Position numbers and translations under genes: made by a program. Shown here in pieces: positions 15,561 to 24,166 of a DNA stretch of 64,000 bases. Within the stretch, counting starts at the first letter, position 1. Every line of letters begins with the position of its first letter. The stretch comes from Dactylosporangium sp. AC04546 (GTDB lineage Bacteria > Actinomycetota > Actinomycetes > Mycobacteriales > Micromonosporaceae). The notes under the pieces were generated by a model. That model saw only the letters and a program-made list of their open reading frames with translations. It did not search any database and had not been told where the DNA came from. The stretch lies in NCBI RefSeq assembly GCF_022095675.1, contig NZ_JAHYSG010000004.1, positions 158,822-222,821 of the forward strand. Direction: 5' to 3'.

Positions 15561-15599
15561 AATGACCTGCTAGAGGTCACTCGGACGGGCAGAACTTGC

Positions 15600-15674
15600 T
15601 GGTGGGCACGGTTGGGTTCGAACCAACGACCCCCCGCTTGTAAGGCGGGTGCTCTTCCACTGAGCTACGCGCCC
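15600..15674 (-). tRNA. tRNA-Val (anticodon UAC)
   Basis: Read on the minus strand, the gene starts GGGCGCG, pairs with CGTGCCC at the 3' end (one G-U), and encodes its CCA. The anticodon loop CTTACAA carries TAC, valine, within a perfect five-base-pair stem CCCGC/GCGGG; the T arm contains GGTTCGAACC. The 3' half (15600-15644) comes from the inserted element and restores the gene. The part 15614-15644 is the att core. Confidence 0.95.
15614..15644. repeat. attR core of the AICE
   Basis: Exact copy of 1-31, lying in the tRNA-Val gene from the anticodon loop to the T arm. It marks the right end of the integrated element. Confidence 0.93.
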
Positions 15675-15742
15675 CCTCCCCGGTCATCCCGGGATTGGGT
15701 ACCAAGATGTTACCCAAGACCCCCCGTCCTCCTCATCCCGGT

Positions 15743-16222
15743 TCACAGCGCCTCGATCGCCGCCAGCCATCCGGCCTGATCACGAGCCTTCCCGGGCGGC
15801 TGGACCTCGGCGAACCGGACCACCCCGGAGGCGTCCACCAGGAACGTCCCGCGGTTCGCGAAGCCCGCCTTCTCGTTGAACACCCCGTACGCGCGCGCGA
15901 CAGCACCGTGCGGCCAGAAATCCGACAGCAGCGGGAAGTCGTAGCCCTCCCGGTCCGCCCACACCTTGTGCGCGTACGGCGAGTCGACGCTCACCGTCAG
16001 CACCTGGACGCTGGGGTTCTGGAAGGCCGAGAGGTTGTCCCGTACCGCGTGCAGTTCGCCCTGGCAGGTGCCGGTGAACGCCAGCGGATAGAAGACCAGC
16101 AATACCGCTCGGCGGGAGTGGAAGTCGCGCAGGCTGACCTCCTGGTTGTTCTGGTCGCGCAGGGTGAAGTCCGGCGCTGAGGCGCCCACGGCGAGTGCCG
16201 GTTTGCCGACATCCAGGGTCAT
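15743..16222 (-). CDS. ahpE: AhpE-like peroxiredoxin
   Basis: The 159-residue thioredoxin-fold peroxidase has the peroxidatic Cys in LAFTGTCQGEL, matching the M. tuberculosis AhpE-type site. It reduces peroxides and peroxynitrite in the cytosol; AhpE enzymes work as one-cysteine peroxiredoxins. The ATG at 16222 gives the family's usual length. In mycobacteria ahpE sits next to the DUF3052 gene and near aceE; here an Hsp70-like gene is inserted between them. It diverges from that gene across 46 bp. Confidence 0.9.
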   Translation of the reverse strand: MTLDVGKPALAVGASAPDFTLRDQNNQEVSLRDFHSRRAVLLVFYPLAFTGTCQGELHAVRDNLSAFQNPSVQVLTVSVDSPYAHKVWADREGYDFPLLSDFWPHGAVARAYGVFNEKAGFANRGTFLVDASGVVRFAEVQPPGKARDQAGWLAAIEAL

Positions 16223-16268
16223 GAACCGAGCATGCCAGTTGTCGTACCCAAGGCCTACACTCGCCCGC

Positions 16269-19169
16269 ATGGCAGCCGGTCCACGTCTGGGCATCGACTT
16301 CGGGACCTCCCACACCGTCGCGCTTCTCGCGTGGCCGGATGGGAGGGTCCGTCCGTTGCTGTTCGACGGGTCGCCGCTCCTTCCGTCGAGCGTCTATGCG
16401 CAGGTCGACGGCGCCGTCCTCGTCGGGCGGGACGCCGTGCACGCCGCGCGGGTCGAGCCGGCCCGCTTCGAGGCCAGCCCCAAGCGGCGCATCGACGACG
16501 GCACGGTGCTGCTCGGCGAGCGGGAGGTCACCGTCCCCGCGCTGATCGGCGCCGTGCTCACGCACGTCGCGCAGGAGGCGACCCGGGTCGCGGGCGGTCC
16601 GGTCAGCGCGCTGACCCTGACGCACCCGGCGGCCTGGGGCGTGTCGCGACGCCTCGCGCTCATGGAGGGGGCCAAGCTCGCCGGCCTGCCGCAGCCCTCG
16701 CTCATGCCCGAGCCGGTTGCCGCTGCGCATTACTTCGCAGGTGTACTGCGGAAGCCCCTCGAAGCCGACCAGGGTCTGCTGGTGTACGACTTCGGCGGCG
16801 GCACGTTCGACGCGAGCATCGTCACCCGCGCCGGCGAGGGCTTCGACGTGCGCGCGGTCGACGGCATCGACGACCTGGGCGGCCTCGACCTCGACGCGCT
16901 GATCGTCGACTACGCGAAGCAGCAGCTGCCCGACGCCGACGTCTGGGCCCGGCTCGAGGGCCCGCAGACGACCGAGGACCGGCGGTATCGCAGGCTGCTC
17001 TGGGACGACGCCCGCATCGCCAAGGAGATGCTGTCGCGCACGGCGGCGACCGGGCTGCACGTGCCGATCCTCGCCGCCGACCTCAACATCACCCGCGACG
17101 CCTTCGAGGAGCGGGCCCGCCCGCTGCTCGAGCAGACGGTGCGCACCACCTCCGCGGTGGTCCGCTGGGCCGGCCTCGACAAGGCCCGCCTCGCCGGCAT
17201 CTTCCTCGTCGGCGGCTCCAGCCGCATCCCGCTCGTCGCGACCCTGCTCGAGCGCGAGCTCGGCATGGCCCCCACGATGATCGAGCAGCCCGAGCTCGTC
17301 GTGGCCGAGGGCAGCCTCCGCGCCTGGGTCAGCGTCGCCCCGTCCACCGGACAGCCCGCCGACCAGCCCAACGGCGGCCCCGCACCCGCGAGCGGAGGTC
17401 CGGGCGCAGGCCTGGCCGCCGGTCCCGGCCTGGCCGCAGCCGGCGGACTGGCCGCGGGCGCCGTGGGCGCCGCCGCCGGCGCACCGCCGGTCAGCGCGCC
17501 GCCCGGCACCTTCCAGCCCCCGGTCAGCTCGCCCCCGGGGACGTTCCCGCCGCCCGTCAGCGCGCCGCCCGGCACGTTCCAGCCGGGCCAGCAGCAGCCC
17601 CAGCCGGCCGCCTTCCAGCAGCCGGGCCATCCGCAGGGCCAGCCCGGGGTGTTCCAACAGCCCGGCCAGCCACAGGGTCAGCCCGGCGCGTTCCAGCAGC
17701 CCGGCCAGCCCCAGGTCCAGCCGCAAGGCCAGCCGCAGGGTCAGCCCGGCATGTTCCAACAGCCGGGCCAGCCACAGGGGCAGCCCCAGAGTCAGCCCGG
17801 CGCCTTCCAACAGCCGGGCCAGCCTCAGGTCCAGCAGCCCGGGCCAGGCTTCCCGCCACCGGTCCAACCACAGGTGCCTCAGCCGCTCCAGGGGCCGCCG
17901 CCGGGCTACCAGCAGGCGTACCCGCAGGCCCCGGTCAGCGGCGTCCCCCAGGCCCCCGTCAGCGGCGTCCCGCACGCGCCCGTGAGTGGCGTCCCCGGCA
18001 CCCCGGTGAGCGGCATCCCCGGCAGCGGCGCCCCGATCAGTGCCGTGCCCGTGAGCCCGCCGCAGCCGCCACGCCCCCCGCAGCCGCCGGTGTACCCGAC
18101 GGTGCGCCCCGCGGCCGGCCAGAGCTACCAGGGCGGCGTGTACCGGGGCAACGACGCGGAGTCGACCCAGCCCCTGCCGCCCCGCACCGTGCACGCCGTG
18201 CCGGCCATCCCCAACTACCAGTCGCCGTCCGCGATGAAGGTCGACTACGCCCAGCCGCCCCGGGAGGAGATCCCGGCGCCGGCACCGCGCCCGCGGCGCA
18301 ACATCGCCGTGCCGGTGCTGGTCGTGGTGCTGGTGCTCGCGCTCGGCCTCGCCGGATACGTGGTCTTCCAGGACCGGGCGAACAAGTCCGCGAACGGCCC
18401 CGGGGCGACCCAGTCGTCCAGCGCGCCCGCCTCGGCGCCGGCGCCGACCACGACGCCGCAGGTCATCCCCGCGTACCAGCGGGAGGAGCGGCCCGGCTGG
18501 GTGCCCGACGGCTGGAAGCGGATGTCGCTGCCGTCGATCGACAAGATCTGGTATACCCAGGACGAGGAGGCCGGCGGCAAATGCACGGCCACGACGGACG
18601 AGTTACACGTCACGACCAAGGTCAACGGGCTCACCGGCTGCACCCTGCAGAAGCCGCTCGACGTGAAGCTGGCCGACTCGGGCATCGAGGCCAAGGTGCA
18701 CGTGACCAGCGGCTGCGCGGGCATGTGGCTGCGGACCGGCAGCCGGGGGTACACGCTGGGCTACTGCGCCAACGGCTACGTGCGTCTGCACCGGCTGGCC
18801 GACAGCGGCCCGGGCAAGAACAACCTGATCGAGGAGTGGTACGTCAAGGCGAGCGAGGACACCTACGTCGCCTTCGCCGTCGCCGGGGACGCGCTGGTCA
18901 TCTACGCCGGCGGCGAGCAGGTCGGCCGGGTCTCCGACCAGGAGATCCGGGACGGGCGGACCAACCTGGGCGCGTTCAGCACGACGGGCGACGCGGCCGA
19001 CGTGACGTTCTCGGACGTGCGGGTGTTCACGCCCCAGCCGACTGCCACCAACACCCAGAAGAACTCGCCGGCGCCCACCCGCTCCGGCTGGTGGGGCTCG
19101 GGCTCGCCGTCGGCCTCCGCGAGCAACTCGAAGAAGCCGTCGACGAGCGCGACGCCCACCAGCGACTGA
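16269..19169 (+). CDS. Membrane-anchored Hsp70-like protein
   Basis: The 966-residue protein has an actin-like ATPase domain at about 6-375 with GIDFGTSHT, VYDFGGGTFD and FLVGGSSRIP. There is no canonical substrate-binding domain. Instead, residues about 400-660 are Pro/Gln-rich with repeats such as FQQPGQPQGQP and then PVSGVP. One transmembrane segment follows (about 678-700), then an external domain of about 240 residues with several cysteines and an LNLGAFST-type jelly-roll look. A TACACT -10 box 7 nt before the ATG suggests a leaderless mRNA. It may couple cytosolic ATPase activity to the cell surface. Substrate unknown. Confidence 0.87.
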   Translation: MAAGPRLGIDFGTSHTVALLAWPDGRVRPLLFDGSPLLPSSVYAQVDGAVLVGRDAVHAARVEPARFEASPKRRIDDGTVLLGEREVTVPALIGAVLTHVAQEATRVAGGPVSALTLTHPAAWGVSRRLALMEGAKLAGLPQPSLMPEPVAAAHYFAGVLRKPLEADQGLLVYDFGGGTFDASIVTRAGEGFDVRAVDGIDDLGGLDLDALIVDYAKQQLPDADVWARLEGPQTTEDRRYRRLLWDDARIAKEMLSRTAATGLHVPILAADLNITRDAFEERARPLLEQTVRTTSAVVRWAGLDKARLAGIFLVGGSSRIPLVATLLERELGMAPTMIEQPELVVAEGSLRAWVSVAPSTGQPADQPNGGPAPASGGPGAGLAAGPGLAAAGGLAAGAVGAAAGAPPVSAPPGTFQPPVSSPPGTFPPPVSAPPGTFQPGQQQPQPAAFQQPGHPQGQPGVFQQPGQPQGQPGAFQQPGQPQVQPQGQPQGQPGMFQQPGQPQGQPQSQPGAFQQPGQPQVQQPGPGFPPPVQPQVPQPLQGPPPGYQQAYPQAPVSGVPQAPVSGVPHAPVSGVPGTPVSGIPGSGAPISAVPVSPPQPPRPPQPPVYPTVRPAAGQSYQGGVYRGNDAESTQPLPPRTVHAVPAIPNYQSPSAMKVDYAQPPREEIPAPAPRPRRNIAVPVLVVVLVLALGLAGYVVFQDRANKSANGPGATQSSSAPASAPAPTTTPQVIPAYQREERPGWVPDGWKRMSLPSIDKIWYTQDEEAGGKCTATTDELHVTTKVNGLTGCTLQKPLDVKLADSGIEAKVHVTSGCAGMWLRTGSRGYTLGYCANGYVRLHRLADSGPGKNNLIEEWYVKASEDTYVAFAVAGDALVIYAGGEQVGRVSDQEIRDGRTNLGAFSTTGDAADVTFSDVRVFTPQPTATNTQKNSPAPTRSGWWGSGSPSASASNSKKPSTSATPTSD

Positions 19170-19596
19170 CCGGGCAGCTCCGAGCCGCGCGGATGCTGCC
19201 GGAACGGAGCAGGAGGCGGTCGGCGCTGAGCAGAGGCGGGTCGAGCTGAGCCGAGGGCGGGTCGGCGCTGAGCAGAGCCGGGACGCCGCTGAGCAGGGGG
19301 CGGGTCCGCGCCAAGCAAGGGCGGGTCGGGCTGAGCAGGGGGCGGCCGGCTGTAGAGCGCGGGAGCAGTGGTTCGAATGGCCGCACAGCCCCCGCCGGAC
19401 CCGTGCCGGGCTCTTGCGCGTGCCAGCGCTGGCACAACCGAGTGTCGGGGGCGTGGCGAAGCGACCGACGGCATTGCGACCGGCGGTTCTCGGCGAGCGC
19501 ACCGCGACCACTGACGGCGCAGCGGGGCGCGCGCCGGCATCCCCCGTGGGGTGACGGTGAGGGCGGGTCGCCGCGGGCCGCGCCCCCTACCGGCGG
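19170..19596. repeat. Intergenic region with degenerate GGCGGGTC..GCTGAGCAG repeats
   Basis: No gene is supported here. About 19213-19347 consists of six imperfect copies of a 19-25 bp unit resembling GGCGGGTCGGCGCTGAGCAG. The rest is plain GC-rich spacer between convergent genes; I see no clear terminator hairpin with a U-tract. Confidence 0.55.
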
Positions 19597-20028
19597 TTAG
19601 CGGCGGGAGCGGGCCGCCCGGGGCGCCACCAGGCGCGCGGCGGTCCAGTCCTTGCCCGCGTTGACCGTCGAGGTCTGCTGCAGTCCGGCGGTGGGCGCCG
19701 ACTCGTTGATCTCGCTCGGCTCGACGTGCCCGGGGCGGCCGGCCTTGGGCGTGAGCAGCCACACCACGCCATTGTCCGCCAGGGGGCCCAAGGCGTCGAT
19801 GAGCGTCTCGACCAGGTCGCCGTCCTCGTCGCGCCACCAGAGCAGCACCACGTCGACGACCTCGTCGGTCTCCTCGTCAACCAGGTCCCCGCACCGGTCG
19901 ATCAGGACGTCGCGGAGATCCTGGTCGACGTCGTCGTCGTACCCCATCTCCATAACGACCATGCCCGGTTCGACGCCGAACCGGTCCGCCAGGCTCTTCA
20001 CCTCGGCCTGACCCGCGGTCGCGTTCAC
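19597..20028 (-). CDS. DUF3052 family protein
   Basis: The 143-residue acidic protein, with MVVMEMGYDDDVDQDLRD near its start and VDVVLLWWRDEDGDL in the middle, matches the actinobacterial DUF3052 family (Rv2239c type). The family's function is unknown, but the gene is conserved beside aceE and ahpE in many actinobacteria, as here. The GTG at 20028 has AGGAGG nine bases upstream. A TTGACG box further upstream may be its -35 element. Confidence 0.85.
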   Translation of the reverse strand: MNATAGQAEVKSLADRFGVEPGMVVMEMGYDDDVDQDLRDVLIDRCGDLVDEETDEVVDVVLLWWRDEDGDLVETLIDALGPLADNGVVWLLTPKAGRPGHVEPSEINESAPTAGLQQTSTVNAGKDWTAARLVAPRAARSRR

Positions 20029-20137
20029 TGTCCACTGCCTCCTGTCGCAACACACCACTTGTTAGCGCGTAGTCCACACAGTACGGGCCGTCAACGCAAG
20101 TGGCGCACCGATGCGATCGAAAAACTATCGGTCTAAA

Positions 20138-23134
20138 CTACCGGGCCAACAGTGATCTCGCCCCCTGGACGATCTGTTCCTCGGAGACGAGGACGTGGTT
20201 GGCGGCCGGGCCGAGCGGCACGAACGAGTCCACGGCGGCGACCCGGCGGGCGACCCCGACGTAGCCGGCGTCGACCAGGGCGGCGATGATGCCCTCGCCC
20301 ACGCCGCCGGAGCGGCGGGTCTCGTCCACGACCAGCACCCGGCCCGTGTCGGAGGACTGCTTGATGATGTCGCCGACCGGCAGCGGGGACAGCCACCGCA
20401 GGTCGACGACCCGGCAGGCGATGCCCTCGCCGGCGAGCCGCGCGGCCGCCCGCAGCGACAGCCGCACCCCGTTGCCGAAGGTGATGATCGTCAGGTCGTC
20501 GTTGGGCCCGCTGGCGTACGTGCGGGCCCGGCCGATCGGCACGTGGATGGCCGACCACTCGCTCGGCGGGGCGTAGTCGGACAGCCACCAGTTGTCGGTC
20601 TCGGTGTGCAGGTCCCGGGTGTGGTACAGCGCGATCGGCTCGAGGAAGACGCACACGCTCCCGTCGACGACGGCGCTGGCCAGGCACGTCCGCAGCATCG
20701 GCGCGGCGTCCTCGGCCCGGGCCGGGGCCGCCACCACCAGGCCGGGGATGTCCCGGAGCACGGCCAGGGCGTTGTCGTTGTGGAAGTGGCCGCCGAAGCC
20801 CAGCTGGTAGGCCAGCCCGGCGACCCGCACCACCATCGGGTTGTGGAACGCGCCCTGCGAGAAGAACTGCATCGTGGCCGCCTCGCCGCGCAGCTGGTCC
20901 TCGGCGTTGTGGAGATAGGCGAGATACTGAATCTCCGGTACTGGGAGCAGGCCCGCGATCCCCGCCCCGAGCCCGAGCCCGAGGATGCTGGTCTCGTCGA
21001 GCAGGGTGTCGAAGACGCGGGTCGCGCCGAAGCGGTCCCGCAGGCCCTTGGTCACCCCGTAGACGCCGCCCTTCGCGGCCACGTCCTCGCCGAAGACGAC
21101 CATCTGGGGGTACGCCAGCATCGCGTCCGTCAGCGTCGCGTTGATCGTCTGGGCCAGGGTCAGCGGCCCGGCCCGCTCCGGGAGCCGGCCGTTGAAGGCG
21201 GCGGCCCGGGTGGGCGGCTGCCCGTTCCCGTTGAGCCGGCTGTCCCGCGCGGGCTCGGGAGCGTCCCGGTCGGGCCGCGCGGCCCCGGCCGGCGACACCG
21301 GCTCCGGGTCCGGCCACTCCTCGTCCGCAGCGGAGTCGGCGGCGGAGTCGGCGGCGGAGTCGGCGGCGGAGGCGGAGTTGTCCGACGAATCCGAAATGTC
21401 GGAAACGTGCGGGAGGGCCTCGGCGGAGCCGGCCGGGACCAGGGCGGACGAGGTCGAAGTCTGGGAGACGGACGGACCGGCCGCGGCCGAACCGTCAGCG
21501 GCCGGCGGACCGGACGTCGGCGAACCGAGTGCGACCGGCGGAGCGGACGTCGGCGAACCGTGCGTAGCCGGGAGCGCGGCGGGCGGACCAGAGGTCGGCG
21601 AACCATGCGTAGCCGGGAGGGCGGCCGGCGGACCGGACGTCGGCGAACCGGGCGTGGCCGGAAGCGCGGCCGTCGGCGAACCGTCGGCAGCGGGGGGAGC
21701 TGACGCCGGTCCGGCGTAGCCGCCGCCAGGCCCGCCACCGGACGTCGGCGAAACTTCCGCGGTCGGGTGCGACGGGGGCGCGCTGTGACGGCCGCCCGGG
21801 AGCTCGGGGGCGGACGAAGGCGAAGCCGGCCCGGCGGCGGCCCCGGAGGACGCCCACAGCGGCTGGCCGGCGGTCATCCGCGGTGCCGCCCCGCCCGCCC
21901 GGGTGAACTCCAGGTCGTCGCCGATCGCCGCGACGTCGCCGTCCTCGTCGTCCATCAGTGCCGTCGCCGAGTCGCTCACCGCGCGGGAGACGCGGACGGG
22001 GCGGCGCGGGGCCAGCGGAGCGGTCACCTCCGAGGCGTTCGCCAGGCGGGGCTCGCCGAGCACCTCCTCGGCCACCCGGCGCACGTCCCAGCCCAGCTCG
22101 TCGTAGCGGGCCATGAGCTCGGCCGGGGTGGCCACGCCGGCGTCGACCAGCAGGCGGGCGGTGTGGACGAGGGGGTCGCGGGCGAGGTCGGCGGCGATCT
22201 CGACGGGGGAGCGGTACGCCATCTCGGCGTCGGCCCCCGCGTGGCCCATCAGCCGGACCGTGGTGAGGTGCAGGATGGCCGGGCGGCGGTACCGCCGGAC
22301 CCAGGCCGCGGCCTCGGCGGTCTTGTCGTAGGTGGCCGCGCTGTCGGTGCCGTCGGCGGCGTAGTACCGCAGGCCGGGGCGGCTCTGCAGGGCCGCGGTG
22401 ACCCAGCCCTCGGGCGAGCGGACGCTGATGCCCAGCCCGTTGTCCTCGCAGACGAAGAGCAGCGGCAGCTTGATGCCGACGTGGTCGCACCAGCCCGCGG
22501 TGTTGAACGCGGCGGTGGCGGCGGCGTGGTTGATCGAGGCGTCGCCGAAGGAGCACACGACGACCGCGTCGGCCGGCCAGCCGTGCCCGTTGGCGGGCGG
22601 GTTGAGGCGGCGGCCGCGGCCGAGGGCGTACGCGATGCCGACCGCCCGCGGCAGGTGCGAGGCGATCGTCGACGTGGTCGGGATGACGTGCAGGTCGGCG
22701 TGGCCGAAGACCTTGTGCCGGCCGCCGGCGATCGGCTCCCGGGCCGAGGCCACGACGCCGCGCAGCACGTCACGGATCGGGTCGCTGCCCGCCACCTGGC
22801 CCGCGCGCATGCAGTAGAAGCCGCCCGAGCGGTAGTGCAGCAGCGCCGGGTCGGTCGGGCGCAAGGCCGCCGCGACCGCCGCGTTCCCCTCGTGGCCCGA
22901 CGACCCGATCGTGTAGTAGCCGGCGTCGAAGCTGCGCAGCCAGCGGGCCGCCAGGTCGAGGTGCCGGCTCGTCGACTGGGCGTCGTAGAGCGCCCGGGCC
23001 TGCGCGCCGGTGAGCGCGGTGTCGTCCCGCACCGGCTCGTCGACGGCCCGGATGACCGTGGTGGTGACGAGCCCGGCAAGCTCCGCGCGAAAGCGCTCGT
23101 CGAGATCCTGAGGGGTGGTCACGCTCGACAGCAT
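20138..23134 (-). CDS. Fused E1alpha-E1beta 2-oxoacid dehydrogenase with repetitive linker
   Basis: The 998-residue protein joins two normally separate subunits. Residues 1-400 are an E1alpha-like thiamine-diphosphate domain (GDASINHAAATAAFNTAG is the ThDP/Mg motif region). Residues about 665-998 are the E1beta transketolase-like domain (VVFGEDVAAKGGVYGVT, PEIQYLAYLHNAEDQL). Between them lies a low-complexity linker of about 240 residues with near-identical 15-residue repeats containing GSPTSGPPAALPATH and a SAAD run. It probably decarboxylates a pyruvate- or branched-chain-type 2-oxoacid; the substrate is not clear. A GTG at 23122 is an alternative start. Confidence 0.85.
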   Translation of the reverse strand: MLSSVTTPQDLDERFRAELAGLVTTTVIRAVDEPVRDDTALTGAQARALYDAQSTSRHLDLAARWLRSFDAGYYTIGSSGHEGNAAVAAALRPTDPALLHYRSGGFYCMRAGQVAGSDPIRDVLRGVVASAREPIAGGRHKVFGHADLHVIPTTSTIASHLPRAVGIAYALGRGRRLNPPANGHGWPADAVVVCSFGDASINHAAATAAFNTAGWCDHVGIKLPLLFVCEDNGLGISVRSPEGWVTAALQSRPGLRYYAADGTDSAATYDKTAEAAAWVRRYRRPAILHLTTVRLMGHAGADAEMAYRSPVEIAADLARDPLVHTARLLVDAGVATPAELMARYDELGWDVRRVAEEVLGEPRLANASEVTAPLAPRRPVRVSRAVSDSATALMDDEDGDVAAIGDDLEFTRAGGAAPRMTAGQPLWASSGAAAGPASPSSAPELPGGRHSAPPSHPTAEVSPTSGGGPGGGYAGPASAPPAADGSPTAALPATPGSPTSGPPAALPATHGSPTSGPPAALPATHGSPTSAPPVALGSPTSGPPAADGSAAAGPSVSQTSTSSALVPAGSAEALPHVSDISDSSDNSASAADSAADSAADSAADEEWPDPEPVSPAGAARPDRDAPEPARDSRLNGNGQPPTRAAAFNGRLPERAGPLTLAQTINATLTDAMLAYPQMVVFGEDVAAKGGVYGVTKGLRDRFGATRVFDTLLDETSILGLGLGAGIAGLLPVPEIQYLAYLHNAEDQLRGEAATMQFFSQGAFHNPMVVRVAGLAYQLGFGGHFHNDNALAVLRDIPGLVVAAPARAEDAAPMLRTCLASAVVDGSVCVFLEPIALYHTRDLHTETDNWWLSDYAPPSEWSAIHVPIGRARTYASGPNDDLTIITFGNGVRLSLRAAARLAGEGIACRVVDLRWLSPLPVGDIIKQSSDTGRVLVVDETRRSGGVGEGIIAALVDAGYVGVARRVAAVDSFVPLGPAANHVLVSEEQIVQGARSLLAR

Positions 23135-23198
23135 GGCCGAAAACGGTCATCGGATGCCACTCCCGACCGGGATCCCGACCGTCGCGGCGTCGGTCCGG

Positions 23199-23657
23199 TC
23201 AGCCGTTCCGGCGCTCGGCGAGGGCCTTGTACTGCTCCGAAGCGAGGAATCCGGGCACCAGGCGAAGGGCGGTGACGCCCAGGTCGAGGGCGAGTATCTC
23301 GCCGGGTGTGAGGAAGACCATGGCCTGCCCCTCGCCGAGGACGACGTCGTCCTGGGTGGCGTCGGTGGGGCCGTAGAAGACGTGCATCTCGACCAGCCCG
23401 TCCACGGTGGACACGGACGGGCGGGTGCCGGTGAAGTAGTGCTCCAGGGCCGCGGCGGTCAGGCCGGTCTCCTCCAGCACCTCACGGCGGGCCGCCTCGA
23501 TCGGCTCCTCGCCCTCCTCGATCTTGCCGCCGGGCATCGCCCACTGGTTCGGCGAGACCTTGGCGTGCTGGTCGCGGTGCTGCATGAGGATTCGGCCCTC
23601 GGGGTCGACCAGGAACACGACGGCGACGCGGCGCTCGATCACGGCATCAATCCTCAC
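23199..23657 (-). CDS. Nudix hydrolase
   Basis: The 152-residue protein has a full Nudix box, GGKIEEGEEPIEAARRE then VLEETGL, after a beta-rich start (RRVAVVFLVDPEGRILMQHR). It hydrolyses a nucleoside-diphosphate derivative, substrate unknown; MutT-like housecleaning is possible. The GTG start lacks an obvious ribosome binding site. It lies 64 bp upstream of the fused E1 gene on the same strand. Confidence 0.85.
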   Translation of the reverse strand: MRIDAVIERRVAVVFLVDPEGRILMQHRDQHAKVSPNQWAMPGGKIEEGEEPIEAARREVLEETGLTAAALEHYFTGTRPSVSTVDGLVEMHVFYGPTDATQDDVVLGEGQAMVFLTPGEILALDLGVTALRLVPGFLASEQYKALAERRNG

Positions 23658-23731
23658 GCGTGGCGGCGCTCAGGCCGCGCAGAAACCCGGTTCATTCAGC
23701 CTTCCTCCCAGGCATTCATCCGGCCAGGCAT

Positions 23732-24136
23732 TCATCCGGACAGGAACGAGAAGCGGACCTGACGGGTGGCGTTGTCGCCGTTGGGGTCCACCAGGCAGAC
23801 GGACTGCCAGGTGCCGAGCGCGAGCCGGCCGCCGATCACCGGCAGCGTCGCGTAGGGGGCGACGAACGCCGGCATGACGTGGTCGCGGCCGTGGCCGGGG
23901 GAGCCGTGGCGGTGCTGCCAGCGCCCGTCGGCCGGCAGCACGTCGTCGAGGGCCCGGAGCAGGTCGTCGTCACTGCCGGCGCCGGTCTCGATAATGGCGA
24001 CCCCCGCCGTGGCGTGCGGGACGAAGACGTGCAGCAGGCCGTCGCCGAGGCCGGCCACGAACCGGCTCGCCTCGTCGGTGATGTCGCGCACGACCGGCCG
24101 GGATCCGGTCCGGACGGTGATGACCTCGGTCTGCAT
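23732..24136 (-). CDS. YjbQ/UPF0047 family protein
   Basis: The 134-residue protein matches the YjbQ family: FVPHATAGVAIIETGAGSDDDL and the C-terminal LGTWQSVCLVDPNGD are family signatures with conserved His and Glu/Asp. Members have been annotated as secondary thiamine-phosphate synthases from weak activity; the real role is uncertain. Starts at ATG 24136 or two codons earlier at a GTG. It stands between a Nudix gene and a Ser-rich membrane protein. Confidence 0.87.
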   Translation of the reverse strand: MQTEVITVRTGSRPVVRDITDEASRFVAGLGDGLLHVFVPHATAGVAIIETGAGSDDDLLRALDDVLPADGRWQHRHGSPGHGRDHVMPAFVAPYATLPVIGGRLALGTWQSVCLVDPNGDNATRQVRFSFLSG

Positions 24137-24166
24137 CGGCACAGTTAAGCAGGCGGCCGGGTGAAA

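Larger units (their letters stand above)
1..15644. mobile_element. Integrated AICE (tRNA-Val site), left end at window edge
   Basis: The first 31 bases recur exactly at 15614-15644 inside an intact tRNA-Val gene, so two copies of an attachment core bracket about 15.6 kb. Inside are the hallmarks of a pSAM2-like actinomycete integrative and conjugative element: a tyrosine recombinase next to attR, a small excisionase overlapping it, a TraB/FtsK-like translocase, spread-type membrane proteins, a GntR regulator and a Nudix gene. A recognisable replication initiator is missing. The left 5 kb is visibly AT-richer than the rest and carries defence-like cargo. The chromosomal 3' remnant of the original tRNA would lie just left of the window and is not seen. 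Confidence 0.93.

Noticed and set aside
17580..18060. Pro/Gln repeats considered as a CRISPR or tandem-repeat locus
   Set aside because: The repeats are in frame within the Hsp70-like protein, of variable length and without spacers. No CRISPR array is present in the window.
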